The translations under genes and the position numbers were made by a program. DNA of 64,000 nt from Hemerocallis citrina (Eukaryota; Streptophyta; Magnoliopsida; Asparagales; Asphodelaceae). Below are positions 33,953-44,113 of this stretch, piece by piece; position 1 is the first letter of the stretch, and each line of letters opens with the position of its first letter. The stretch covers positions 142,378,848 to 142,442,847 of the forward strand of contig CM030367.1 in the NCBI GenBank assembly GCA_017893485.1, written 5' to 3'. Below the pieces are notes generated by a model. That model had not been told where the DNA came from and did no database searches. It saw nothing but the letters and a program-made list of their open reading frames with translations.

Positions 33953-34508
33953 AGTTAATACACCATTCGATATCTTAACATGGGGAGCTGAACGAGCATA
34001 TAATAAAAGGAGCCCATAAATATAATTTGGGATTAGGAAGGTAGTGCAACAATAGCTCTTTAGTGGACCGAGCTATTGTTAATGGGCCTGGGTTGTGTGT
34101 TCGGACTGAACACGGGATACCCAGATTCGTTAGGAGACCTAACCCTAATTTCTCCTCATGGTCCCTGCCGTAGCCTTATATATATCCTCTATTCTCTGGC
34201 CGTCATTGATTATCTGAAATATAAGATTTTTTCTCTAAATTCGTGATTCACGTAAGGAGAGAAAGAGAGGTCAGCCAAGGAGAAGAAAGGTTGGGAGATC
34301 GTCGCCCATACGACGTCCAACCCGAGGAAGGAATACGTGCAGAAGATCTTGGGGTCGCTGACAGCTCGAGGTTGCTAGAAACTATCGTCTTATTCTCATC
34401 GCAGGTATAATTCGTGAACCCTAGATTCCGCTATAAAGGGTTAGATCACGTATTAAATCTGTTAAGTTTTTATGATCGATACGCACACCAATCATCGTAG
34501 TTCCTACA
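33953..34508 (+). repeat. 5' LTR of the copia element, internally deleted
   Basis: From 33963 it matches 40604 onward almost exactly. The first 10 bp (AGTTAATACA) resemble the right LTR start AGGGTTATATAC, so about 700 bp were lost after insertion. The LTR end and TSD are intact. Confidence 0.85.
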
Positions 34509-34510
34509 AA

Positions 34511-34523
34511 TGGTATCAGAGCC
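34511..34523 (+). other. Primer-binding site, initiator tRNA-Met
   Basis: TGGTATCAGAGCC, 2 bp after the 5' LTR; a full match to the usual plant site. Confidence 0.92.
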
Positions 34524-34723
34524 GGTACTGGATCTGCGTATTGATTGTTACATCCATGTTGTCCAATAAAACTTGCGTTGTATGATAGTCGGTAGATGTA
34601 GATTTGTTCTAACTCGGTTTTGCAGGCATCTTAGATCCAACTAGTATGGTCCAATGCATGTTTTGTTTGTGTTGTTATTGTCTTGTGGATGTAATTAATA
34701 TCACGAGGGTTGATCGTGCTTAT

Positions 34724-34915
34724 AATTTTAATTTTTCAATCTAGATTATGTGTGAACTCCTTCGGGAGGCATAGGATTGATGTAATTTTAATTTTTCAAT
34801 CTAGATTATGTATGAACTCCTTCGGGAGGCATAGGATTGATGTAATTTTAATTTTTCAATCTAGATTATGTATGAACTCCTTCGGGAGGCATGGGATTGA
34901 TGTAATTTTAATTTT
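34724..34915 (+). repeat. 60-bp tandem repeat, 3 copies, in the copia leader
   Basis: TTTTAATTTTTCAATCTAGA starts near 34727, 34787 and 34847, each followed by GAACTCCTTCGGGAGGCAT. Copies are nearly identical. Because 60 is a multiple of 3, a short frame (20-residue unit) runs through all copies. CTCCTTCGGGAG is a perfect small hairpin in each unit. Confidence 0.92.
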
Positions 34916-35874
34916 TTTTTTCGATCGATCGTGATGGCGGTGGTGGCTGTTTCTGACGCCGGAGGAGATACTGTTTTTAGGCAGTCCGGAGATCGACAGA
35001 TGGTTTTCGATGAAGAAATCGGCAGCTAAACCTAAAAATAAATAAAAAAAATTGGGGCGCTGCCCCGAACCCCGCGACCTGACCGGGCAGGTCGAACCCC
35101 GAATAACTCTGCGCAGGGTCAGATTTGGGATTCGCACAGTCGGGGAAGAATCAGGAAAGATGGCCATAATAGTTGGATATTTATTTTCAAATTTATTGCC
35201 ATTATTGCTTATTCTGATTATGCATGTTTATTATTTTGTGATTTTTTTTGAAAAACTAGGATCACATTAATAATGGACAACATGGACATAAATTAACTAG
35301 TAGAAAAACCCTCATTGTTAAATAACTAAGTGGGAGAGGGAATTCATTTAACATGAATCCCACGGTCTCCATTGCTGGTTTGTAGGTGATATAATTATAC
35401 TTGTGTGTTGGCTTTAGTGCTTTCCTCCATATCGGATGAGTATAATTATGGATCACCAGTACAAACTTCCTTAGGGATAATTGTAGAAAATTACCTAGTA
35501 TGTGTTCACTTCTCCATCTGAAGGAACTCAATACAAGATAATGGACTTAGTATTAAGCAATGGTATACACTTAGATACAAATAATGGTATCCTCCCCATC
35601 GGAGTCACTGCTATTATTTGTAGGACCAGAGCAAGACCAACAGATTAATTTTATTTGTCATAAAGTTGTGTTGACATGATAGTAAAATTAATAGGAAAAA
35701 CCTACTTGAACAAATATTGAATTTGTATACGTCCACACTATCGTGGCATGCTAAATTCATGGTGTTTAAGGTGTTGGTGAATTTTTTTTATTATTTTGAG
35801 GGAATCAATATTTAATTAATTCAAAAAGTTTTGCCCTACATAATTTTTTTTATGTGATTCTCAGGATTTCAAAA
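34916..35874 (+). other. Copia leader, no gene
   Basis: Untranslated leader between the repeat and the gag ATG. No conserved frame seen. Confidence 0.6.
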
Positions 35875-38800
35875 ATGGGTTCTTTCAGTCCACTTATGGT
35901 GATTCTTAAAGAAAACAAACTTATTGGACCTAATTATATTGACTGGAAACGTAACTTGGATATTGTCTTAACTGCTGAAGAGTACAAATTTGTACTCAAT
36001 AAGGAATGCCCACCTAAGCCTGATGCTAACTCTGATGAAGAGGTCAAAGAGGCTTATAAGAAGTGGAAAAAGGCAGATGAGATGGCGCGGTGTTACATTT
36101 TGGCATCTATGTCAAATGTACTGCAGCATCAGCATCAGGCCATGCCCACAGCTTATGATATGATGTACAACCTTAAGGAACTCTTCGGACATCAGAGTAG
36201 AGCAGCTAGGCAATTTGCTATGAAGAGTTTGATGAGAGCATCTATGGCTGAGGGGACACCAGTAAGGGATCATGTTCTCAAGATGATGGGTCATCTAAAT
36301 GAGATGGAGATCCTTGGTGCTAAAATCGATGGGGAAACCCAAGTCGATATCATCCTCGGGACTCTGCCTAAAAGTTTTGACTCGTTTTGCCTTAATTACA
36401 ACATGAACAAAAGGTTGTATAGTTTGGCAGAACTTGCAAAAGAACTACAGGATGCTGAAGCTCTCTTCAAGCAGAATGCCCATGTTTATGTGACTGAAAA
36501 GGACTCTACTTCTAAGCCGAAAGGTGGTAAGAAGAAGAAAGTTCAGAAACAAGTAAACTCAGCAAAGAAGGGCATGGGACCTCAAGGCGCTGTGAAAAAG
36601 CCGAAAGTCAAGTGTTTCAAGTGCAAAGGGTCAGGACATTGGAAGACTGACTGTCCACTTCTCAAACAAGAGAACAAAGAAGGTATATCTCATTTACTAG
36701 TTGTTGAAACATGTTTAGCAGTGTTATCTACCGGCACCTGGTGTGTAGATACAGGAGCCACTAATCATGTCTGCAATACATTGCAGGGGTTCCAGGAAAC
36801 CAGACGGCTCAGTGATGGAGAGATATGCTTGTTTATGGGTGACGCTACAAGAGTAGCGGACGTTGCAATAGGAGATGTTATTTTATCTTTTGGTAGAAAT
36901 AAGTCTTTGACATTGAGAGATTGTCTTTATGCACCTTCACTTAGAAGGAATTTAATTTCTGTTTCCATGCTAGTTAAGGATGGATATTCAGTTTATTTTA
37001 ATGACAATATTGTTATTAGAAAAAATAAGCATTTTATCTGTTCTGGTGCATTGGTTGATAATCTATATGTCATTAATCCTATTTCGCCCACGATGCAACT
37101 TATGGAAATGAATAATATGTCTTCTAACATAAATAAGAGAAAAGAACCTTCTTGTATGAACCAAACATATCTTTGGCACTTGCGATTGGGGCATGTTAAC
37201 CTAAGAAGGATTCAAAGACTGGTTAAAGATGGACCTTTGAGTTCATTGGAAGTGGAGGCACTACCAGTCTGTGAATCCTGCTTGGTAGGTAAAATGACCA
37301 AAAGGCCTTTCAAGGCAAAGGGGTATAGGGCCAAAGATGTGTTGGAATTGGTTCATTCTGATTTGTGTGGGCCCATGACTGTCCAGGCTAGAGGTGGCTT
37401 TGAATATTTTGTCACATTTACTGACGATTATTCAAGGTATGGATATATTTATTTGATGCGCCGTAAGTCTGAGTGCTTTGAGAAATTCAAAGAGTACAAG
37501 GCAGAAACGGAGAAACATCATGGAAAATGTATCAAGTCATTACGTTCAGATCGTGGTGGCGAGTATCTCTTTGGGGAGTTTAGGGACTATTTGTCAGAGG
37601 CTGGGATTACATCCCAATTATCAGCACCTGAAACACCCCAACAGAATGGTGTAGCAGAAAGAAGGAATATGACTCTTATGGAGATGGTTAGATCAATGAT
37701 GAGTTATTCAGATTTACCAGATTCGTTTTGGGGATATGCCTTACAAACTGCAGCTTATATTTTGAACTTGGTTCCTTCTAAGTCAGTACCAATTACTCCC
37801 ACAGAACTGTGGACTGGACGTAAGCCTAGTCTGAAACATGTTCGGATTTGGGGTAGTCCAGCACACGTGCTGAATGGGAAAGTCGATAAGTTGGAATCTC
37901 GTACAGAAGTATGCTTGTTTGTAGGCTATCCAAGAGGAACGAAAGGAGGATTATTTTATAGTCCTAAGGATCAGAAGGTCATTGTTAGCACCAATGCTCG
38001 ATTCTTAGAGGAAGACTATGTGATGAACCATAAACCCATAAGTAGAGCTGTTCTAGAAGAACTGAGAGGTGAGACACCAAATACTTCAGTACCAACAGTA
38101 CAACAGGATGTACCACCAGTAACTGCACAACGTGTCACAAATGTTATACCACAACCGATAGTGCCTCGTCGTAGTGGGAGGGTTGTGATACAACCTGATA
38201 GATATATGTTCTTGGGAGAGTCGTCAGACTTTGTCCCTGAGGAACAAGATTATGATCCCTGTACCTACAATGAAGCACTCCAAGATAAAGATGCAGAGTC
38301 TTGGCAAAAAGCAATGATATCTGAAATAGAATCTATGGATTCTAATCAAGTATGGGAGCTTGTAGAACCACCTATTGGTGTAAAAGCCATTGGATGCAAG
38401 TGGGTCTATAAGAGAAAAAGAGGATCAGACGGTAAGGTTGAAACCTTTAAAGCTCGGCTTGTTGCAAAAGGTTTTACTCAAAGAAAGGGTATCGATTATA
38501 AGGAAACTTTTTCGCCAGTAGCCATGCTTAAGTCTATCCGGATTCTTTTATCTATTGCAGCTCATCTTGATTATGAGATTTGGCAAATGAATGTCAAGAC
38601 AGCTTTCCTTAATGGAAGTCTTGAGGAAGACATCTATATGAAGCAACCAGACGGGTTCATTGAAAAGGGCCAAGAGCATCTTATTTGTAAGCTCAAGAAG
38701 TCCATTTATGGACTTAAGCAAGCTTCCAGATCTTGGAACATATGTTTTGATCAAGTGATAAAATCCTATGGATTTGATCAATGTCAAGATGAATCGTGTG

Positions 38801-39830
38801 TATACAAAAGGTGTGACGGAAACGTAGTGGTATTCCTAGTACTTTACGTGGATGACATCTTGCTCATTGGAAACAATGTGAAGGTATTATCTAACGTAAG
38901 GGTATGGTTATCCAAACAGTTTGATATGAAGGACTTGGGAGAAGTAGGTCACATCCTTGGGATCAAAGTTCTACGAGATCGCAAGAAAAGGATGTTGGGC
39001 TTGTCCCAAGCTTCCTATATCGATACTATACTAACTCGTTTTAGCATGCAAAATTCTAAGAAAGGTTTCTTACCTTTAGGCATGGAATTGCCCTATCAAA
39101 GGAGCAGTGTCCGAGGACACCTAAAGAGATAGAGAACATGAAAGCAATTCCTTATGCTTCAGCAGTAGGAAGCTTAATGTATGCAATGCTATGTACGAGA
39201 CCAGATATCTGCTTTGCCGTTGGCATGGTTAGCAGATATCAGTCTAACCCGGGACAAGAGCACTGGACTGCCGTAAAGCATATTTTGAAGTACCTGAAAA
39301 GGACTAAAGATTACATGCTAGTTTACCAGGTAGATAGTTTAGTTGCCTTGGGGTATACAGACTCAGATTTTTAGTCAGATAGGGATTCCAGGAAATCAAC
39401 CTCAGGTTATGTATTTACTTTGGGAGGTGGAGCCACTATATGGAGGAGTATCAAGCAAAAATGTATTGCTGATTCTACCATGGAAGCCGAGTATGTGGCA
39501 GCCGCTGAGGCAGCCAAAGAAGCGGTTTGGCTCAGAAACTTCCTATTGGACTTGGATGTGGTACCTAATTTGCCTAAGGCTATTACACTTTATTGTGATA
39601 ATAGTGGTGCAGTTGCAAATTCGAAGGAACCACGAGCCCATAAGAAAGGTAAACACATTGAGCGTAAGTACCACCTGATACGAGATTTCGTAAAGAAAGG
39701 AAAAGTTGTTGTGATCAAGATAGCATCAGCAGACAACCTAGCTGATCCCTTCACTAAGAGCTTACCAGCTAAGGCTTTTGATAGTCATGTTAAGGGAATG
39801 GGAGTCAGATGCGTAGCAGCATGGCTTTAA
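35875..39830 (+). pseudogene. Copia gag-pol polyprotein, one frameshift, one stop, RT Asp to Asn
   Basis: ATG 35875 (MGSFSPLMVILKENK) fits copia Gag starts; the upstream GTG at 35854 is unlikely. Residues from this ATG: zinc knuckle CFKCKGSGHWKTDC about 247-260; protease WCVDTGATNHV, Asp 292; integrase HSDLCGP Asp 496, RSDRGGEY Asp 559, NGVAERRN Glu 595; RT motif A reads QMNVKTAFLNG, so catalytic Asp is Asn 906 (codon 38590-38592); YVDD 991-994 intact. A one-base T loss in CCTTTAGG near 39075 shifts the frame, which resumes with MKAIPYASAVGSLMYA (39138). A TAG (39372-39374) replaces the Gln of SDFQSDRDS. RNase H ends at 39830. Three lesions in almost 4 kb. Confidence 0.93.
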
Positions 39831-39892
39831 GTATAAGTGGGAGAATTGTAACAGTATACTGAAAAGCAATGCTTTGAGTATAAGTGGGAGAT
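39831..39892 (+). other. Polypurine tract, duplicated with the LTR start
   Basis: TATAAGTGGGAGA occurs at about 39833 and again at 39880. The second copy (AAGTGGGAGAT) abuts the LTR. The first is followed by ATTGTAACAGTATACTGAAAAG, related to the true LTR start TTGTTAGGGTTATATACTGAAAG. So tract plus LTR start is tandemly repeated once. Confidence 0.7.
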
Positions 39893-41148
39893 TGTTAGGG
39901 TTATATACTGAAAGCATCACTTTTGTATTAACTTTATTTCCTTATTTTTTTTTGAATGAGAATCATATAGGTACATGTTTGCATATTGTGTTTATTATAA
40001 TATTAATGCAAGTGTCTGATATTCTATAAGGTTGATAATATGGTGTGAGGTGACACACAGAAGATCATATTATCAGTTCCCTATGGAATATATAAATAGT
40101 TCACAACCTAGACGGACTTGGACAATCCATTGGAAAGGTTGTAGTGTAATCTGGTATTAGTCTATCTTGACTATAGGTTTACGCTAGTACACTTTGTGTG
40201 TATTGAACAGGACCACTTGAGGTTGTTCTCTTTGTACTGACTACAAAAGAGAACAAACACCTCTGTTATTATGGATGCTTATGCTCTTAATCCAGATATA
40301 ATAACAGACATGTATATGCAGTGTGCATTACTTTGACTCATAAAAGAGTGAGATTCATTATGGATCAACAACCTCTATGAATTGGGTAATAGCATTGTAT
40401 GTATGATGGGCTGTTGATTGTAAAAGGAATCCATGTCCCGATACGTCGGGTTGATGATGTCCCCTTAAGGAGCTCATAAGGATTTGTCATGTAAACCCTG
40501 CAGGTGGATTACATCCGACATGACAAATAAAGTTGGGTGGTACTACTTAAGGATAAACGATGTTGATCAATATAGTTGTCAGTAACTTAATTTGATCGAC
40601 GGACATTCGATATCTTAACATGGGGAGCTGAACGAGCATATAATAAAAGGAGCCCATAAATATAATTTGGGATTAGGAAGGTAGTGCAACAATAGCTCTT
40701 TAGTGGACCGAGCTATTGTTAATGGGCCTGGGTTGTGTGTTCGGGCTGAACACGGGATACCCAGATTCGTTAGGAGACCTAACCCTAATTTCTCCTCATG
40801 GTCCCTGCCGTAGCCTTATATATATCCTCTATTCTCTGGCCGTCATTGATTATCTGAGATATAAGATTTTTTCTCTAAATTCATGATTCACGTAAGGAGA
40901 GAAAGAGAGGTCAGCCAAGGAGAACAAAGGTTGGGAGATCGTCGCCCACACGACGTCCAACCCGAGGAAGGAATACGTGCAGAAGATCTTGGGGTCGCTG
41001 CTAGCTCGAGGTTGCTAGAAACTATCGTCTTATTCTCATCGCAGGTATAATTCGTGAACCCTAGATTCCGCTATAAAGGGTTAGATCACGTATTAAATCT
41101 GTTAAGTTTTTATGATCGATACGCACACCAATCATCGTAGTTCCTACA
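39893..41148 (+). repeat. 3' LTR of the copia element
   Basis: 1256 bp, full length, TGTTAGGG to CCTACA. Contains TATATATAT (40818-40826), a candidate TATA box. Followed by the TSD TATGT. Confidence 0.92.
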
Positions 41149-41153
41149 TATGT

Positions 41154-41700
41154 GACTACGAAAGGCATCACAAGAAACTCATAGTGCCCGTATCTGGTCC
41201 TGAATGCAATCTTCTTCACATCAGCTGCCTTCACCTTCACTTGATGCTAATCAGAGCGAAGGTCCTACTTCGAAAAGACAACAGCTCCACCCAACTGATC
41301 AAACAAATCATCGATCTGGGTAGCGGAAACAGGTTCTTTACTGTAACATTGTTCAGCTCACGGTAATCCACGCACAGACGACGACTCCCATCCTTCTTGC
41401 TGACAAACAAGACAGGAGCGCCCCACGGGGACACACTGGGCTTAATGAAACCCAAATCTAGCAAACCATGAACCTGCACCTTCAGCTAGGCTAGCTCAAC
41501 TTGTGCCATCCGATAAGGACTCTTCGATTTCAGCGCAGTACTAGGCTGAACATAAATATCGAATTCCACATCCCTATCCAGGGGAAGTCCAGGAAACTCC
41601 TCGAGAAACACATCCAGAAAATTCCGCACAATAAGAGGCGCAGCCTCACAGCCTGAATGCATATCCATTGCACAACTAGCATCGACAATAACTTCCTAAC
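41154..41700 (-). pseudogene. Chromovirus RT, N-terminal half
   Basis: Minus strand: FLVMPF near 41160; [20 protein letters not shown] and [20 protein letters not shown] (41237-41479, fingers); motif A region decayed near 41240-41290; upstream YRMAQVELA and the linker FSRSFLDFPWIGMWNSIF/DVFLEEFPGLPLDRDVEFDI (41486-41668). Frames shift around 41480 and 41280. The C-terminal half is at 33401-33952. Confidence 0.85.
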
Positions 41701-42073
41701 TACGCCCAAAGGGTAACTCCCCAGCATGGAACTCAAACTCCTCACGGCCTAGCATCCTGAAAACAACCTTCTTCGCTCGAAAATCGATGATCACGTGGGT
41801 TTCACCCAGCCAATCCATGCCGAGAATCACATCAAACCCAGAATTGCCAATCACAATCAAATCTTCTCTAAAATCAGTACTTCCAATCACCATGGGACTC
41901 TGCTTACACTCCAGGAACAAACGATAACACCACCACCTGTGGTGATATGCCAAGCACCTACAACTCACTGCACACCAACTGATACTGATCCACAAAGCAG
42001 GAGGAGATGAAGGAATGGGTTGCCCCAGAATCAAAAAGAACACGAGCAGGAACAGAATGAACAAGAATAATAC
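41701..42073 (-). pseudogene. Chromovirus aspartic protease
   Basis: Minus strand, starting at the second intron acceptor: GIILVHSVPARVLFDSGATH then SFISSCFVDQYQLVCSEL and TAG near 41953. The active-site motif FDSGATHSFI is intact and normal for chromoviruses. A later frame holds DLIVIGNSGFDVILGMDWLG (41800-41870), the C-terminal protease motif, after a shift. Confidence 0.88.
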
Positions 42074-42225
42074 CTAAGATAGAGCCAAACAAGGAAAAAG
42101 ATGAACAGATGAAAGATAACCAAGGAAAAATGATGCAGGAAAGACAACATGAAAGAAGATGCAAAAGAAATAAATGAAATGAGGAACAAAGAGTAGAACA
42201 ATAAAAGAAAACAAAAAAGAAATAC
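42074..42225 (-). other. Putative intron 2 at the gag/protease junction, 152 nt
   Basis: Minus strand: GTTGCAG|GTATTTC at the donor (G at 42225) and ATCTTAG|GTATTATT at the acceptor (G at 42074). It is strongly T-rich, as plant introns are. Joining gives GTT GCA G|GT ATT ATT CTT, so VDEVVAGIILVHSVPARVLF, the expected gag-to-protease sequence. Unspliced, the frame gives about 50 mostly hydrophobic residues and stops at the TAG of the acceptor. 152 is not a multiple of 3. Seen in sequence; splicing itself is inferred. Confidence 0.7.
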
Positions 42226-42844
42226 CTGCAACAACTTCATCCACAGTCTGGGCTTCCTCCGCAGTCAAGTTGAAAGCCTGAACTCTCCCTGGAGCAGTGG
42301 TCCTCTGACCGACAATCTGATGCTGAGGGCGAAGTGGTTGTATAGCCTGACTAGGGACTGGCGCGACTGCAGCCTGGTCTTGCCTCCTCCGAGGACAATC
42401 TCAAACCAAGTGGTTGGTAACACCACAACTGAGACAATGGTGGTTGGCCATCCAGCAATCCTTGCACAAATACCCAGGGGCCTGGCAAAAGTCGTATACA
42501 ACATCCCTCCATGGAGGAGCAGGACAGTAGGGAGCTGTCCTGACGGTAAGGACCGGAGCTGGCCTCCTGATCGGACCTCCAGTAGATCTGGCAGCAACAG
42601 CAGCAGGGTACTACACAACCCGCTGAGAAGGGGTCTCATGAGCACGAGTCTGCTCTGTCGCTCGAGATGCTTCCAAGGCATCCACATAGGTACAAAGATG
42701 ATGAGCGGCCATGTGCACCTGAATACCCTGATCAAGACCCAAATGGAACCTCTGAGCACGATCCTCCTCATTCACCACCAAGGTGGTAGCGAAGCGGCTA
42801 AGCCTAGTGAACTCCGCGACATACTCGTCCACGGATCTAAAGCC
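42226..42844 (-). pseudogene. Chromovirus gag, second exon part with zinc knuckle
   Basis: Minus strand: GFRSVDEYVAEFTRLSRFAT, EEDRAQRFHLGLDQGIQVHM, then a TAG near 42611, a Pro-rich linker and the CCHC knuckle CLSCGVTNHLV-stop-DCP near 42390-42440 (stop TGA where relatives have a codon such as CGA). It ends in AEEAQTVDEVVAG at the junction. Only two stops in 620 nt. Confidence 0.85.
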
Positions 42845-42945
42845 CTGTTCAAGAAATACTTGGTGTTACAATACTACATACATAATATGTAACCAAATCT
42901 CAAAACATGGCACTAATAAATCGACCAGATAACTAACCAACCAAC
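42845..42945 (-). other. Putative intron 1 inside gag, 101 nt
   Basis: Minus strand: CTGAAGCAG|GTTGGTTGG at the donor (G at 42945) and TTTCTTGAACAG|GGCTTT at the acceptor (G at 42845). T-rich. Removal joins EFxALKQ to GFRSVDEYVAEFTRL (read LALKQ|GFRSVDEY here). The related gag at 55020 reads FLNLQQGGMTVRECETKV with no interruption at this place. 101 is not a multiple of 3, and read-through meets a stop after VGWLVIWSIY. CAG occurs at both borders, so a small insertion is the alternative. Confidence 0.65.
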
Positions 42946-43041
42946 CTGCTTCAGGGCAAGAAATTGATGCTCCATTTCTACCCGGGTTATGCTCGAGAAG
43001 AATTTCTCCACGAAGCTTTGAGCGAAAGTGGCCCAAGTAAT
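42946..43041 (-). pseudogene. Chromovirus gag, first preserved part
   Basis: Minus strand: ITWATFAQSFVEKFFSSITR then VEMEHQFLALKQ, the conserved W-x-x-F-x-x-x-F-x-x-x-(Y/F) gag core. It starts abruptly at the deletion junction with the LTR near 43041, so the gag ATG and first half are gone. Confidence 0.85.
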
Positions 43042-43789
43042 AGAATAAAGGGAACAGGTCCCAAACAGAGAACACAATGAAAGCACGAACAAGAGACAAG
43101 AATCATACCAATACAATGACGAGTGGTGCACGTGACTTCACACGCACACACAAAGGACAGCAACAACCAATAGTAGGTCCGGCAGCAGCAACCCGAGAAG
43201 ACGACGGTGGCACAAGGGATGATAGCAACGGCGACACCTAGGACTGGGGTGTGTCATAGTGGTGCTCGAACAAGATGACGGCAGTGGAGCTCAGCCTTGG
43301 GGGTGGGTGCACAGCGGAAGGGAAGGAAGGAAGAAGAAGGGGTGCGGTGGTGGTCGACGCCGGAAGTAGACGACGACAGCGAAGGGCAGAGGAAAGGTCG
43401 GGGGTAGGTCTGGGAAAGAGGGTGACGTCTAGAGAGGGAGAGAGATAGGATAAGGGTTTGGTAATAAGGGTTAGGGTACAATTAGGGTGTTTATATAGGG
43501 ACAATATGGGTTTGGGTGAACTGGGTAATATCCAATAGGGGGAAAAGAATCCAATAAGAGACAAATAAGCCATGAAATAGGTTTAAATAATAGATGGGAT
43601 CAAGAACAAATTGTAGATCAATAAAGAGAATAAAAAGCTGAATCAAACAGAGAATGAATCACAAGATAGAGGAACACAACACACCATACAAAAGAAATGA
43701 AAATAAAAAAAAACCAAAGATAAAATAAATGAATTAAGGATTTTATTAAATATAATTAAAAATACAAATAATGAGCAATACGGGTTACA
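43042..43789 (-). repeat. 5' LTR of the minus-strand chromovirus, truncated
   Basis: Only the LTR start (about 750 of about 3150 bp) remains. It matches 30690-31457, including a TATA box (complement of 43490-43498) and the C-rich leader. The primer site is deleted. Confidence 0.85.
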
Positions 43790-43794
43790 CCAAT

Positions 43795-44113
43795 CCTTTT
43801 TATTTTTGGAAAAAAGTTAAATGATTATATTACTTTGTTAGAGTTAGAGTGTGTAGTTTTAATTATAGGTTTTAGGGTTTCGTTTGAATGTTGATAATCT
43901 TGTAGGTTAATCTACAATCCCTTGTTTGTATTCGTTAAACTTGAGATTTAACATATAGTGAATATTTGGTAGATTGTAAAAGTATGAAATTGGATGCACA
44001 TATGTGCTAATAAAGTAGTCTCGGTATCAAATTACCATGTTCTTATGCTAAATAGTGTATAAGTACTTACATACATGGTTCATTATTATTATTATTATTT
44101 TTTGTAGTTACAA
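43795..44113 (+). other. MULE leader, no gene
   Basis: AT-rich, with TTAGAGTTAGAGTGTGTAGT near 43839, similar to TTAGGGTTAGAGTATGCAGT near 24173 on the other side of the inserted chromovirus. A short (TTA)n lies at 44083-44100. Confidence 0.4.

Larger units (their letters stand above)
33953..41148 (+). mobile_element. Ty1/copia retrotransposon, nearly intact, TSD TATGT
   Basis: Right LTR 39893-41148 (TGTTAGGG...CCTACA). Left LTR 33953-34508 lacks most of its first 700 bp. TATGT is at 33948-33952 and 41149-41153, and removing one copy restores the interrupted chromovirus RT frame ([13 protein letters not shown]). Between the LTRs are a tRNA-Met primer site, a leader with a 60-bp repeat, one gag-pol frame and a polypurine tract. 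The shared LTR parts differ at about 7 of 545 positions by my count, the lowest LTR divergence in the window, so it is the most recent dated insertion here. Confidence 0.95.
24258..43789 (-). mobile_element. Chromovirus (Ty3/gypsy), minus strand, with CACTA and copia nested inside, TSD CCAAT
   Basis: Outer ends are TGTCATGACCCG (24258) and GGGTTACA (43789), that is TGTAACCC...GGTCATGACA on the minus strand. CCAAT occurs at 24253-24257 and 43790-43794. On the minus strand the order is LTR (truncated), gag, protease, RT, RNase H, integrase, chromodomain-like end, LTR. A CACTA element (24459-28502) interrupts the 3' LTR and a copia element (33953-41148) interrupts RT. A deletion fused the first 750 bp of the 5' LTR to gag, removing the primer site and gag start. 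Two intron-like segments are present in gag and at the gag/protease border. Confidence 0.93.

Noticed and set aside
35854..35874. Earlier gag start at GTG
   Set aside because: ATG at 35875 gives the normal copia Gag N-terminus; the upstream codons are not conserved.
42074..42268. Stand-alone hydrophobic membrane protein gene
   Set aside because: T-rich sequence with splice borders inside gag-pro; better explained as an intron.
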